NCBI GenBank assembly: GCA_003241485.1
Contig: QFQD01000038.1
Location: forward strand, 1 to 31,390
Source: Ancylobacter novellus
GTDB lineage: Bacteria; Pseudomonadota; Alphaproteobacteria; Rhizobiales; Xanthobacteraceae
Reading direction: 5' to 3'
DNA length: 31,390 bases
Part shown: positions 1 through 8,135 of the stretch, piece by piece
How the letters are laid out: each line of letters begins with the position of its first letter
Numbering within the stretch: position 1 is the stretch's first letter
The notes under the pieces: generated by a model
What the model saw: the letters and a program-made list of their open reading frames with translations, nothing else
Told to the model about the DNA's origin: nothing
Database searches by the model: none
Position numbers and translations under genes: made by a program

Positions 1-319
1 ATAGCGCGGGACGACGACTGAGGGAGCGCGTGTCGTCGCCCCGCGCGGTTCACGAGACTTGCCGGGATAGAGCCTCGTGAAGACCTTGCTGACGAGCTGT
101 TGTCGAATGTCGTGTATTCGCGGGGGCCTGTCAGCCGTTGACGAGAGAATTAAGCGCGGCCCGCGGGGTGTGCAACAATTATCTTTCGGTATTATTATAG
201 TTCTAAACTAATTGCGCCTAGATTTACTTGCGGGATCTGGCGCTCGCCCGCCCGCCTTGCGCCGCAGCAGGAGCGGGCGTAATCCGTGGGGCGGGGGCGG
301 ATGGAGCCCGAGGCACGTC
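1..319. other. Leader/intergenic region with no recognisable gene
   Basis: I see no convincing gene here. The first 160 bases are GC-rich and unremarkable. Bases 170-215 form an AT-rich island, unusual for this window, which contains the inverted repeat listed separately and several TATTAT/TATAGT-like hexamers that could serve as a -10 box. It most likely holds the promoter of the downstream small gene and the imelysin cluster. Frames open on both strands over 208-625 appear to be shadows of the gene at 320-607. Confidence 0.5.
198..210. promoter_or_regulatory. 13-bp inverted repeat TAGTT-CTA-AACTA, candidate iron-control (Irr/ICE-like) operator
   Basis: TAGTT and AACTA are perfect inverted arms around CTA, inside an AT-rich island about 110 bp upstream of the first gene. 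The site contains TTCTAAA, which resembles the half-site of the ICE motif bound by the iron regulator Irr in Rhizobiales. The assignment is inference: only one half of the classical element matches well. The downstream imelysin-type genes make iron control plausible. Confidence 0.35.
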
Positions 320-607
320 ATGGCGCGACTTTTCTTTCGCCGCGGAGCGGCAACCGAGGCAGCGCCGGATGCGGCGCGCGAATTGGCCGACAAGGCCCGC
401 GCGATGCTCGGTGCCGGCGAGGATACGACGGTGTCCATCACCGAGATAGCGTGCGGCGATCCCGCCTGTGGCGGCGCCGAGACCGTGGTGCTCATCATGC
501 GCCCGGGGCGCCGCACCGAGGCGGCGAAGGTGCTGCGCCCGCTCGGCACCGTCACCGACGAGGATCTGCGCGACGCCCTGCTGCCGTTCCTTGACGCTAC
601 GGCATGA
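320..607 (+). CDS. Small conserved-looking hypothetical protein (95 aa)
   Basis: I do not recognise the family with certainty. The start at 320 is preceded by GAGG at a normal distance. The protein has a basic N terminus (MARLFFRRG), an amphipathic helix-like segment, then a beta-rich C-terminal half with an ITEIACGDPACGG-ETVVLIM core and a KVLRPLGTVTDEDLRDAL ending. It has no signal peptide or membrane segment, so it is probably cytosolic. The two cysteines in ACGDPAC could bind metal, but this is speculation. It lies 173 bp upstream of the imelysin gene on the same strand and may share its promoter region. A start further upstream (from 212) is possible, but codon quality there is poor. Confidence 0.6.
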   Translation: MARLFFRRGAATEAAPDAARELADKARAMLGAGEDTTVSITEIACGDPACGGAETVVLIMRPGRRTEAAKVLRPLGTVTDEDLRDALLPFLDATA

Positions 608-670
608 TCGTGGCGAAGCGTTCAAGTAATTCTGCGAAGCCGAAAGAAATGCCGCGAACTGCCAGCAGGT

Positions 671-692
671 GTTCTACCGTAAAACGGTTCTA
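671..692. promoter_or_regulatory. Inverted repeat ACCGT-AAA-ACGGT flanked by GTTCTA motifs
   Basis: ACCGT (676-680) and ACGGT (684-688) form a perfect 5-bp inverted repeat with a 3-base spacer, and GTTCTA occurs at 671-676 and 687-692. The same GTTCTA hexamer occurs in the inverted repeat at 198-210. The site lies about 90 bp upstream of the imelysin start and is a candidate operator or promoter element for the metal cluster. The bound factor is unknown. Confidence 0.3.
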
Positions 693-739
693 ATGTATCT
701 CCGTTCACTTGCGAATGCTTGATGCACTGGCGTAGGAGT

Positions 740-772
740 CTCCCGCCACAGATGCCGCGCAGGCGGTGGGAG
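740..772 (+). promoter_or_regulatory. Possible hairpin overlapping the ribosome binding site of the first imelysin gene
   Basis: CTCCC-GCC (740-747) can pair with GGC (762-764) and GGGAG (768-772), with a 3-base bulge. The 3' arm overlaps the strong GGAGGAG Shine-Dalgarno sequence at 769-775, just ahead of the ATG at 781, so folding could lower translation. Real control by this structure is speculative. Confidence 0.25.
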
Positions 773-780
773 GAGATATC

Positions 781-2070
781 ATGCGAGCCAGATCACTGTT
801 CGCCGCGCCGCTGCTCGCGGCAGTCGCGCTTGGAGCCATCATCGCCGCCGGCCCGGCGAGTGCGCAGGACGCGCCGAAGGTGCGCGACATCGTCGTCACC
901 TATGCGAACATTGCCGAGGCCATCTACGGCGACAGTCTGGCCACGGCGAAGGAACTGCAGAAGGCGGTCGACGCTTTCATCGCCGATCCCACGGAGGCCA
1001 ATCTCGACAAGGCCAAGGCCGCGTGGAAGGCCGCCCGCGTCCCCTACCAGCAGAGCGAGGGATTCCGGTTCGGCAACAAGCTGGTCGACGAGTGGGAGGG
1101 GCGCGTCAACGCCTGGCCGCTCGACGAGGGTCTCATCGACTATGTCGACAAGAGCTACGGCACGACCTCTGACGAGAACCCGCTCTACACCGCCAATGTG
1201 ATCGCCAACACCAAGATCCGCATCGGCAAGAAGACCATCGACACCAGCAAGATCACGCCCAAGCTCTTGGACAGCCTGCAGGAGGCCGGTGGGGTCGAAT
1301 CCAACGTGGCCATCGGCTATCACGCGATCGAGTTCCTGCTGTGGGGCCAGGATCTCAACGGCACCGGGCCGGGCGCGGGCAAGCGTCCCGCCACCGACTA
1401 CGACGTGAAGAACTGCACCAACGGCAATTGCGACCGTCGCGCCGCCTATCTCAAGGCCGCGACCGACCTCTTGGTCACCGATCTCGAAGACATGGCCAAG
1501 GCTTGGAGCGCGAAGGGCAAGGCCCGCGCCGTCGTCCTGAAGCAGAAGGACAAGGCCGCGCTCGGCACCATCCTCACCGGCCTCGGCTCGCTCTCCTATG
1601 GCGAACTCGCGGGCGAGCGGATGAAGCTCGGTCTCATCCTGCACGACCCGGAGGAGGAGCATGACTGCTTCTCCGACAACACGCACAACTCGCACTATTA
1701 CGACGAGGTCGGCATCGCCTCGATCTATCGCGGCAAGTACACCCGCGTGGACGGTTCGGTGGTCGAGGGGGCGTCGGTTGATGCCTATGCCAGCGCCAAG
1801 GCGCCGAAGGCGGCCGAAGAGGCCAATGCCAAGGTCGATGCCGCGCTGGCCGCGCTGAAGGCCATCAAGGACGAGGCCGACAGCGGCAAGGAAGCCTATG
1901 ACCAGATGATTGGCGAGGGCAATGTCGCCGGCAATGCGCTGGTGCAGAAGGGCGTGGATTCGCTCGTCGCCCAGACCCGTGCCTTCGAGGGCGTGGTTTC
2001 GGCGCTGAAGCTCAAGATCAAGGTCGAGGGTTCCGACAGCCTGGACGATCCCTCCAAGGTCGGCGAGTGA
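781..2070 (+). CDS. Imelysin family (peptidase M75/IrpA-like) periplasmic protein
   Basis: This 429-aa exported protein matches the imelysin/IrpA family, periplasmic or surface proteins linked to iron uptake. An N-terminal signal peptide (basic start, hydrophobic core, cleavage near GPASAQ, about residue 28) precedes the all-helical imelysin domain. The family signature GxHxxE appears as GYHAIEFLLWGQD, with G179, H181 and E184. Further family blocks are the VPYQQSEGFRFG and DEWEGRVNAWPLDE segments and a late HDCFSDNTHNSHYYDE segment. The start at 781 has a strong GGAGGAG ribosome site; an in-frame ATG at 766 lacks one. It heads a run of five closely spaced genes with only 13 bp to the next. 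It is probably not a protease despite the M75 name. The metal handled is inferred to be iron; the sequence alone does not prove it. Confidence 0.9.
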   Translation: MRARSLFAAPLLAAVALGAIIAAGPASAQDAPKVRDIVVTYANIAEAIYGDSLATAKELQKAVDAFIADPTEANLDKAKAAWKAARVPYQQSEGFRFGNKLVDEWEGRVNAWPLDEGLIDYVDKSYGTTSDENPLYTANVIANTKIRIGKKTIDTSKITPKLLDSLQEAGGVESNVAIGYHAIEFLLWGQDLNGTGPGAGKRPATDYDVKNCTNGNCDRRAAYLKAATDLLVTDLEDMAKAWSAKGKARAVVLKQKDKAALGTILTGLGSLSYGELAGERMKLGLILHDPEEEHDCFSDNTHNSHYYDEVGIASIYRGKYTRVDGSVVEGASVDAYASAKAPKAAEEANAKVDAALAALKAIKDEADSGKEAYDQMIGEGNVAGNALVQKGVDSLVAQTRAFEGVVSALKLKIKVEGSDSLDDPSKVGE

Positions 2071-2083
2071 CGGCGAGGCCCTC

Positions 2084-3544
2084 ATGAAAAACAGCGGCGC
2101 GAACCTATCGCGCCGCGCCTTTCTCGGCGCGGGCGCGGCGCTTGGCGGGCTGGCGCTTCTGGCGCCGACCCGCACGGGACAGGCGCGCGCCGCCGCCCCC
2201 TTCGTGCCGACGCAGAGCCTGACCCTGAAGGCGGGCGAGATGGAGCTGAAGCTCCTCGGCCCGGACAAGCCGGCGACCCGCATTCTCGCCTATGACGACA
2301 CGCCCTTCCAGACGCTGCGCCTGCCACGCGGCACCCGGCTGCAAGCTACGTTCGAGAACGGCTTGCAGGAGGGCTCGACGCTGCATTTCCACGGCATCCG
2401 CATGCTGAACGAATATGACGGCGTGCCGACGCTGACCCAGCCGCTGGTCCAGCCCGGCGGGCGCTTCGTGCACCTCCTGCCGCTGGACGACCCCGGCACC
2501 TTCTTCTTTCATCCCCATTGCGACGAGACCGGCCAGGCGGGCAAGGGCCTCGCGGGCGTCCTGATCGTCGAGGATCCGCGCGATCCGCATTTCGACGCCG
2601 AGCACGTGCTCTGCCTGAAGGACTGGCGGCTTGCCGAGGACGGCAGCTTCCTGCCGCTGACCGAGCCGGACGGCGCCTCCAAGGCCGGTACCTTCGGCGC
2701 GACCCGCACGGTGAATGGCGCGGCGTCTCTGCAACTGACCGCGCCTGCCGGCGGCGACGTGCGGCTGCGTATCCTCAACGTCGATTCCACCCGGATCATG
2801 GATATCGGCCATGAGGGCGGCGAGGCGTGGCTGATCGCGGTCGATGGTCATGCGCTCAAACCCGTGCGGCTCGACGATCTGCCGGACGGCATCTGGCGCA
2901 TGGGCCCGGCTCAGCGCATCGATCTGCATCTGCGCATGCCGCGCGACGGTGGCACAGTGGCCCTCGGGGACTATCGTACGTCCGAGATCTATCCGTTTGC
3001 CACGCTCAGGGCCGAAGGCCGTGCGGCCAGGCACGGCAAGGGTCCGCTGGCGCTGCCGCGCCCCGATCTGCCACGCCCGGATATGAAGAAAGCCGAGCGC
3101 TTCTCCTTCACCCTGCAGCAGGCGACAGATGCGGCGGTGAGCGATATCGGCCTGCCGCCGGACGACCCGCTGGCCAAGGCGCTGCTCGACAGCCTCTGCG
3201 TCGGCTCGACCACCTATTGGGGCATCAACCGCGAATCCTGGCCCACCGGCACCCGCCGCAACGTGCCGCCGCCGCTGGCGGCGATGCGCGAGGGCGCCAG
3301 CTACCGCGTCGAGATCAAGAACGAGACACGCTTTCCCCATCCCGTGCACCTGCATGGCCATGCCTTCGAGGTGCTCACCTCCAGCCTCGGCCGCCTGCCG
3401 CGCCACTTCGCCGACACCGTGCTGGTGCAGCCGGGCGAGGCGGTCGAGATCGCCTTCGTTGCGGCGCGCGGCGACTGGGTGTTCCACTGCCACATCCTCG
3501 AGCATATGGAGACCGGGATGATGGGCTATTTCCGGATCGTATGA
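2084..3544 (+). CDS. Tat-exported multicopper oxidase
   Basis: This 486-aa protein starts with a twin-arginine signal (LSRRAFLGAGAALGGLALL), indicating folded, cofactor-loaded export to the periplasm. All four copper-ligand motifs are visible: HFH at 101-103, HPH at 143-145, HPVHLHGH at 419-426 and HCHILEHMETGM at 468-479, with the type-1 cysteine at C469, H474 and axial M479. The domain order is that of three-cupredoxin oxidases (laccase/CueO/Fet3-like). Such enzymes couple one-electron oxidation of metal ions or phenols to oxygen reduction. Between an imelysin gene and a di-heme oxidoreductase gene, a ferroxidase or cuprous-oxidase role is a reasonable inference. I see no methionine-rich insert of the CueO type, which leans away from dedicated copper tolerance. 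Its stop overlaps the next start (ATGA at 3541-3544), indicating translational coupling. Confidence 0.92.
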   Translation: MKNSGANLSRRAFLGAGAALGGLALLAPTRTGQARAAAPFVPTQSLTLKAGEMELKLLGPDKPATRILAYDDTPFQTLRLPRGTRLQATFENGLQEGSTLHFHGIRMLNEYDGVPTLTQPLVQPGGRFVHLLPLDDPGTFFFHPHCDETGQAGKGLAGVLIVEDPRDPHFDAEHVLCLKDWRLAEDGSFLPLTEPDGASKAGTFGATRTVNGAASLQLTAPAGGDVRLRILNVDSTRIMDIGHEGGEAWLIAVDGHALKPVRLDDLPDGIWRMGPAQRIDLHLRMPRDGGTVALGDYRTSEIYPFATLRAEGRAARHGKGPLALPRPDLPRPDMKKAERFSFTLQQATDAAVSDIGLPPDDPLAKALLDSLCVGSTTYWGINRESWPTGTRRNVPPPLAAMREGASYRVEIKNETRFPHPVHLHGHAFEVLTSSLGRLPRHFADTVLVQPGEAVEIAFVAARGDWVFHCHILEHMETGMMGYFRIV

Positions 3545-4803
3545 TGGGTAGGGGGGACTCGCCGCGGCCGGCGCGCGTGCCGTGCCGCACACGTGGCCCG
3601 GGCAGAGTCGCGTCGGTGGCGATTGCTCTTCTCGCCGCGATGGCCATGCCGGCGGCCGCCGCCGATTCAGGGCTGGATGCCGCCATAGGCAAGGCGCTGT
3701 TCGAGCGTCCCTGGGTGCCGGCGCCGAGTTCCACCCGCGCCAATGACGGGCTCGGCCCGCTGTTCGACGCCCGCTCCTGCTCGGCCTGCCATTCCGGCGC
3801 GGGGCGCGGCGCCACGGCGCTGGATGCCAATGGGCGGCCGGTGGGCATCGGCCTCGTGCTGGCGCTGTTCCGCGAGGATGGCGCGGGCGACCCGGTTTAT
3901 GGCCATCGGCTGGAGACCATGACGCTGCCCGGCGTGCCGGCTGAAGGCGTCATTGGCGTGGCGGTCGAGAATGGCCGGCGCGTGCCGCGCGCCGATGATC
4001 TCGGCTACGGGCCGCTCGACCGTGCCACGCATATCGCGCTGCGCGCGGCGCCGGACCTGCGCGGACGCGGCAAGCTGGAACTGGTGGACGACGCGACCAT
4101 TCTCGCGCTGGAAGACCCCGAGGATCTCGACGGCGATGGCGTGCGCGGCCGGGCGCGCCGGCTGGAGCATCCCGAGGGAGGCTCCTCGATCGGCCGCTTT
4201 GGCTGGAAGGCGAGCCATGCCACGCTCGCCAGCCAGGCATCGGAGGCGTTCCAGCTCGATCTCGGCCTGTCGACACCGCTGCGCCTCGAACCTTGGGGCG
4301 ACTGCACGCCCTCGCAGGCCGCCTGCCGCAACGCGCCGCATGGGCAGGACGCCGAGGGCGAGCCGGAAATCTCGCCGGAGATTGTCGACCGCATCGTGGT
4401 CTATCTCCGCAGCCTGAAGGTTCCCGTCGCCGAGCCGGACCGGCACGGCGCGAAGCTGTTTGCCACTACGGGCTGCGCAACCTGCCATCGGCCCGCCCTG
4501 CCGACCCGTGCGGGTGGTTCCGTCGCGCTGTTTACCGACGTGCTGCTGCATGACATGGGCGCGGGGCTGGCGGATACCGGCGGCGTTCCCGGCGCCACCG
4601 CCGCCGAATGGCGAACCGCGCCGCTCGCGGGCGTTTCGCAGGCGCTGGCGCGCGGCGAGGGGCTGCTGCACGATGGCCGGGCCGGAAATGTCGCGCAGGC
4701 GCTGCATTGGCACGACGGCGAGGCGTCCGGCGCCCGCACCCGTTTCAATGCGCTCGCCCCGGCCGACCGACAGACCCTTATCGACTACGTCTCTTCCCTT
4801 TGA
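3541..4803 (+). CDS. Di-heme c-type oxidoreductase (DHOR/DUF1111, 'thiol oxidoreductase')
   Basis: The 420-aa product has an N-terminal export signal (hydrophobic stretch VASVAIALLAAMAMPAAAA, residues about 23-41) and two c-type heme motifs, CSACH (C80, C83, H84) and CATCH (C312, C315, H316), so it is a periplasmic di-heme cytochrome-like protein. The layout matches the DHOR family, annotated as thiol oxidoreductase although a thiol substrate is not firmly established. A C-terminal LLHDMGAGLAD ... LLHDGRA region is typical. The start ATG overlaps the stop of the multicopper oxidase; the open frame runs further upstream, but that part is a shadow of the oxidase gene. Family members commonly neighbour imelysin and DUF1513 genes, as here. 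It could pass electrons to or from the oxidase or take part in iron redox; this is inference. Confidence 0.88.
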   Translation: MMGRGDSPRPARVPCRTRGPGRVASVAIALLAAMAMPAAAADSGLDAAIGKALFERPWVPAPSSTRANDGLGPLFDARSCSACHSGAGRGATALDANGRPVGIGLVLALFREDGAGDPVYGHRLETMTLPGVPAEGVIGVAVENGRRVPRADDLGYGPLDRATHIALRAAPDLRGRGKLELVDDATILALEDPEDLDGDGVRGRARRLEHPEGGSSIGRFGWKASHATLASQASEAFQLDLGLSTPLRLEPWGDCTPSQAACRNAPHGQDAEGEPEISPEIVDRIVVYLRSLKVPVAEPDRHGAKLFATTGCATCHRPALPTRAGGSVALFTDVLLHDMGAGLADTGGVPGATAAEWRTAPLAGVSQALARGEGLLHDGRAGNVAQALHWHDGEASGARTRFNALAPADRQTLIDYVSSL

Positions 4804-4815
4804 GTGAGGCCCAGA

Positions 4816-5940
4816 ATGAACCGCTCCCCTTTCGCACTGGCCTTGGCGCTGGCAGGCCAGATCGGGCAGGCGGCGCAGGGCGTGCCCGCCATCGCTGCTG
4901 CGACCACGCTGATTTCCGGCATCTTCGTCGGCCGGGCGCAGGCGGCGGCAGTGTCGGCGCCGGATGTGGTCGAGAACTGGTTGCTGCCGCGCTATGACGC
5001 GCTTCAAGCCGCGGCTAAGTCCCAGCAGGACGCCTGGGCCGCCTTCTGCAAGGCGCCGACCGCCGAGGGCGTGAAGGAGCTGAAGGCGCACTTCGCCGCT
5101 GTGTCCGATGGCTGGTCGGCGGTGGAGTTCATTACCTTCGGCCCGGTCATGCTGTCGCTGCGGCCGGACCGGTTCAACCTGTTCCCCGAGCGGCGCAACG
5201 CGGTCGGCCGCTCCGTCACCGAGATCATCGCCGACCCGACGGATGAGCGCCTGCAGCCTGAGCGGTTCTTTCGCCTGAGCGCGGCGGTGCAGGGCCTGCC
5301 GGCGCTGGAGCGCGTGCTCTACGACGAGGGCGCCGAGGCGGCGCTGGTGCAGGGGCCCGAATCCGCCCGCCGCTGCCAGCTCGGGCTCGCCATCGCCACC
5401 AATCTCGCCGCGATCGCCGGCGAACTTCGCGCCGGCTGGGGCAGCCGCACCGAGGGACTGTTGGCGCAGCTTGAGGCCGGCAAGGCGGACCCGGTCTATT
5501 TCCCCGATCCGAATGCGCTGCTCAGCCAGATCGTGACCGATCTGGCCGGCGCCTATCAGCGCGTGGTCGACCAGCGTCTTCTGGTCGTGCTTGGCAAGAC
5601 GCCGGACGAGGCCAAGCCAATGCTGGCGGACCGGCGCCGCAGCGGCCTCTCCAAGCAGACCATCGTCGCGATCATCGACAGCGCCGGCGCCCTCGCCACG
5701 GAACTCGCCAAGGGGTTGGACGACAAGGGGCGGTCGAGCCTGGCGAAAACGCTGGATGCCGCGCAGGTGGCCGCGGCGAAGCTGCCGGAGGATATCGGCG
5801 AGGCGGCGACCACGGCCTCGGGGCGCAAGACGCTGGAGGCCACCGTTGTTGCGTTCAAGGCGGCGCAGGCCGGCATTGCCCGGCCGTTGGCGGCGGGGCT
5901 GGGCGTGCCGCTCGGCTTCAATGCGCTGGACGGCGACTGA
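4816..5940 (+). CDS. Second imelysin-like periplasmic protein
   Basis: This 374-aa protein belongs to the imelysin-like group found next to DHOR genes. An atypical hydrophobic N terminus (residues 1-35, ending near GRAQAAAV) looks like a signal peptide. The helical body holds DVVENWLLPRYDALQAAA and a central GWSAVEFITFGPVML segment where the GxHxxE motif would lie: the glutamate-containing half is recognisable but the histidine is replaced (GWSAVE), so any metal site differs from that of the first imelysin at 781-2070. The RLNLFPERR-like stretch (DRFNLFPERRN) and the long C-terminal helices also fit. It starts 12 bp after the DHOR gene; a GTG at 4804 is an alternative start. Function is inferred from the family and cluster. 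Confidence 0.82.
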   Translation: MNRSPFALALALAGQIGQAAQGVPAIAAATTLISGIFVGRAQAAAVSAPDVVENWLLPRYDALQAAAKSQQDAWAAFCKAPTAEGVKELKAHFAAVSDGWSAVEFITFGPVMLSLRPDRFNLFPERRNAVGRSVTEIIADPTDERLQPERFFRLSAAVQGLPALERVLYDEGAEAALVQGPESARRCQLGLAIATNLAAIAGELRAGWGSRTEGLLAQLEAGKADPVYFPDPNALLSQIVTDLAGAYQRVVDQRLLVVLGKTPDEAKPMLADRRRSGLSKQTIVAIIDSAGALATELAKGLDDKGRSSLAKTLDAAQVAAAKLPEDIGEAATTASGRKTLEATVVAFKAAQAGIARPLAAGLGVPLGFNALDGD

Positions 5941-5950
5941 GGAGAGCAGG

Positions 5951-7069
5951 ATGGGACGGCTCGCTCTTTCTCGGCGCTCGCTGCTCGGCAGGCTTGGCGG
6001 GCTCGTCGCCGCCCCGCGCGTGCTTTTCGGCGGCGTCGCCCATGCGCGCGACCACGCGCTTGAGGCGCAGTGGCTGGCCACTGCCGGCGTCGAGGGGGGC
6101 TTTGCGCCCGTCGTGCTGTCGCCCGATTATACGGCAACGGCCGTCGGCACGGGCGGGCAGCGCCTCCATTGGGTCGAGCCGAGCCCGGATGGGCGTACCG
6201 CGGTCGCGGTAGCGCGGCGTCCGGGCACCACGGCCGTGCTGTTCGACCGGCAGGCCGGCGCTGTGCTCGCGACATTCGAGCCGGGCGCGGGACGGGTGTT
6301 CTCCGGCCATGGCCGTTTCATCGAGGGCGGGCGGCGCTTTCTCGCGGTGGAGATCGAGCGCGCGAGCGGGCAGGGCGTCGTCACGCGCCGCGTGGTCGAG
6401 GCGGATTTCGCCATTGATGCGGAGTGGGCCTCCTCGGGTCTGGGGCCGCACGACATGCTGCCGGCCGGAGGCGCGCTTGTCGTCGCCAATGGCGGCGTCG
6501 AGCCGCACACGCCGGAAGCTGTCGGTGCGGAGATCGCCGGTGCCAGCGTCGCGCTGCTCGATCCGGTGACGGGTGAGACGCGGTCGGTCGCAGCACTCGG
6601 GGACGACCTTGCCTCGCTGTCGCTGCGCCATCTCGCATCCGGCCCGGGCGGTCCCACGGTCGTCGCCGCGCAGGATCTGCTGTCCGACGGCGTGGCCCGC
6701 CCGCTGCTCTACGCGGTCGAGGGCGAGAGCCTGCGTGCCTTCGACGCGCCGGAGGAGGAGTGGCGCGGTTTGCGCACCTATGTCGGCTCCGTTGCGCTCG
6801 ATGCCTCCGGCCGGTTCGTCGCGGCGGCGAGCCCGCGCGGAAACCGCATCGCCATCTGGCAGCATGACGGGCGCTTCGTCGGCTCGCTTCCCCTGGTGGA
6901 CGGCTGCGGGCTGGCACCGACACGCGAGCCCGGGCAGTTCCTGGCCACCAGCGGCCTCGGCGAGGTGGTGCTGATCGGCGTCGATGAGGGCGCGGTAGGC
7001 GTCATCAGCCGTTGCCAGCGTCCCGTGCGTTTCGACAATCACGCGACGCTGGTGAGCGGGTCGATATGA
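5951..7069 (+). CDS. DUF1513 domain protein, Tat-exported
   Basis: The 372-aa product has a twin-arginine leader (LSRRSLLGRLGGLVAAP) and a body of repeated beta-strand blades ending in motifs such as GRTAVAVARRPG, GHGRFIEGGRRFLAVE and GRFVAAASPRGNRIAIW, consistent with a beta-propeller-like DUF1513 protein. The biochemical role of the family is unknown. DUF1513 genes are known to travel with imelysin and di-heme oxidoreductase genes, and this one is the last gene of that cluster, 10 bp after the second imelysin. Tat export suggests it folds, perhaps around a cofactor, before export, as does the multicopper oxidase. The ATG at 5951 has GGAGAG just upstream; the much longer open frame from 5591 is a shadow of the preceding gene. 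Confidence 0.85.
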   Translation: MGRLALSRRSLLGRLGGLVAAPRVLFGGVAHARDHALEAQWLATAGVEGGFAPVVLSPDYTATAVGTGGQRLHWVEPSPDGRTAVAVARRPGTTAVLFDRQAGAVLATFEPGAGRVFSGHGRFIEGGRRFLAVEIERASGQGVVTRRVVEADFAIDAEWASSGLGPHDMLPAGGALVVANGGVEPHTPEAVGAEIAGASVALLDPVTGETRSVAALGDDLASLSLRHLASGPGGPTVVAAQDLLSDGVARPLLYAVEGESLRAFDAPEEEWRGLRTYVGSVALDASGRFVAAASPRGNRIAIWQHDGRFVGSLPLVDGCGLAPTREPGQFLATSGLGEVVLIGVDEGAVGVISRCQRPVRFDNHATLVSGSI

Positions 7070-7072
7070 TTT

Positions 7073-7114
7073 AAAACCGGAAGTAAAATGCGGCTTAATC
7101 CGCTCGGTTTTTTC
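7073..7114 (+). terminator. Rho-independent terminator of the metal cluster
   Basis: AAAACCG (7073-7079) pairs with CGGTTTT (7105-7111), and an inner stem GCGG/CCGC (7090-7093 with 7100-7103) closes a CTTAAT loop. The 3' arm runs into a T-tract. It begins 4 bases after the DUF1513 stop codon. Confidence 0.65.
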
Positions 7115-7229
7115 TGCTACGGAGCAATCCGCTCGAGAGTTCAATTCAGAATCGACCCATAAGCTCTGGCACCGGCATGTCTGGTCCGCCGGCCGGGTCT
7201 CGGATGCAGTAAGCGTGGGAAGGGACAAC

Positions 7230-8015
7230 ATGACAAGGCCTGTCCTTTCCGCTGGGGTCGCCGTCTGCCTGCTGTCTGCCGCTGTCGCTCTTGCGGTTCC
7301 TGTCTCGGCCGCCGATATGGGCTACCCCGTGAAGGCGCCCCCGCCGGAAGCCGCCACCGGCTTCAGCTGGACCGGCTTTCACGCCGGTGCCAATCTCGGC
7401 TATGGCGGTGGCGATTTCAGCTACCCCTTCAACATTTCTGCCTTTGGCGGGCGGATCGCCGGCGACCTGGCACTGAGTTCGGGCGGCATGGTCGGCGGCG
7501 GGCAGTTCGGCTACGACCATCAGTTCGACAATGGTCTGGTTCTGGGCCTGGAGGCGGATCTGCAATGGTCCGGAGTCGATGGCGACCTGGTCGCCAACGG
7601 CAATTATGCGGCCTCGATCGGCATTCCCGCGCTGGCCGACGTCGACGCCACCACCTCCATCGACTGGTTCGGCACGCTGCGTGCCCGCGCCGGCTATGGC
7701 TGGGACCGCGTCCTCGTCTACGCGACCGGCGGCGCGGCCTATGGCAAGGTGGCATGGCAGGCGGACGTTGCGCTGTCGGCCCCGGGCTTCGGCTTCGTCG
7801 ACACCATCCGTGCCGATGACATCCAGTGGGGCTGGACCGCGGGCGCCGGCGTCGAATATGCCCTGACCGACCTCTGGGTATTGCGGGCCGAGTACCTCTT
7901 CGTCGATCTCGGCACCCAAACGCTGTCGTTGTCGCCGAACCCGATCCTCACGGGCAGCGTCGATGTGCAGACGGGCCTGCATCTCGGCCGCGTCGCAGTG
8001 AACTACAAGTTCTGA
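7230..8015 (+). CDS. Outer-membrane beta-barrel protein (Omp25/Omp31 type)
   Basis: This 261-aa protein has a clear signal peptide ending near SAAD (residue about 28), followed by the proline-rich start MGYPVKAPPPE and then FSWTGFHAGANLGYGGG, typical of Hyphomicrobiales Omp25/31 porin-like proteins. Alternating amphipathic strands make up an 8-stranded barrel-like pattern, including GGQFGYDHQFDNGLVLGLEADLQWSG, RARAGYGWDRVLVYATGGAAYG and ALTDLWVLRAEYLFVDLG. It ends VAVNYKF with the terminal phenylalanine expected for BAM-assembled proteins. The role is structural or permeability-related. The ATG at 7230 follows AAGGGA; a GTG at 7215 is an alternative. It is a single gene between two terminators. 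Confidence 0.88.
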   Translation: MTRPVLSAGVAVCLLSAAVALAVPVSAADMGYPVKAPPPEAATGFSWTGFHAGANLGYGGGDFSYPFNISAFGGRIAGDLALSSGGMVGGGQFGYDHQFDNGLVLGLEADLQWSGVDGDLVANGNYAASIGIPALADVDATTSIDWFGTLRARAGYGWDRVLVYATGGAAYGKVAWQADVALSAPGFGFVDTIRADDIQWGWTAGAGVEYALTDLWVLRAEYLFVDLGTQTLSLSPNPILTGSVDVQTGLHLGRVAVNYKF

Positions 8016-8037
8016 TCGGTATTTCCGTCCGTGCCGG

Positions 8038-8066
8038 AAGGGGTCGCGTGCGGCCCCTTTTCTTTT
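8038..8066 (+). terminator. Rho-independent terminator after the Omp gene
   Basis: AAGGGGTC (8038-8045) pairs with GGCCCCTT (8052-8059, one G-U pair) around the loop GCGTGC, followed by the T-rich run TTTTCTTTT. It lies 22 bp past the porin stop and argues that the aminotransferase starts after it. Confidence 0.8.
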
Positions 8067-8135
8067 GGCTCGGCCGGGAGGATAAGAACGTTCTGGTGCC
8101 GTTCGATGTCGGCCTATACGTTCCGGAACTGTGAA

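Noticed and set aside
2827..3540. Upstream in-frame extension of the di-heme oxidoreductase
   Set aside because: It overlaps the multicopper oxidase gene in another frame; the export signal directly after ATG 3541 and the ATGA overlap fix the start.
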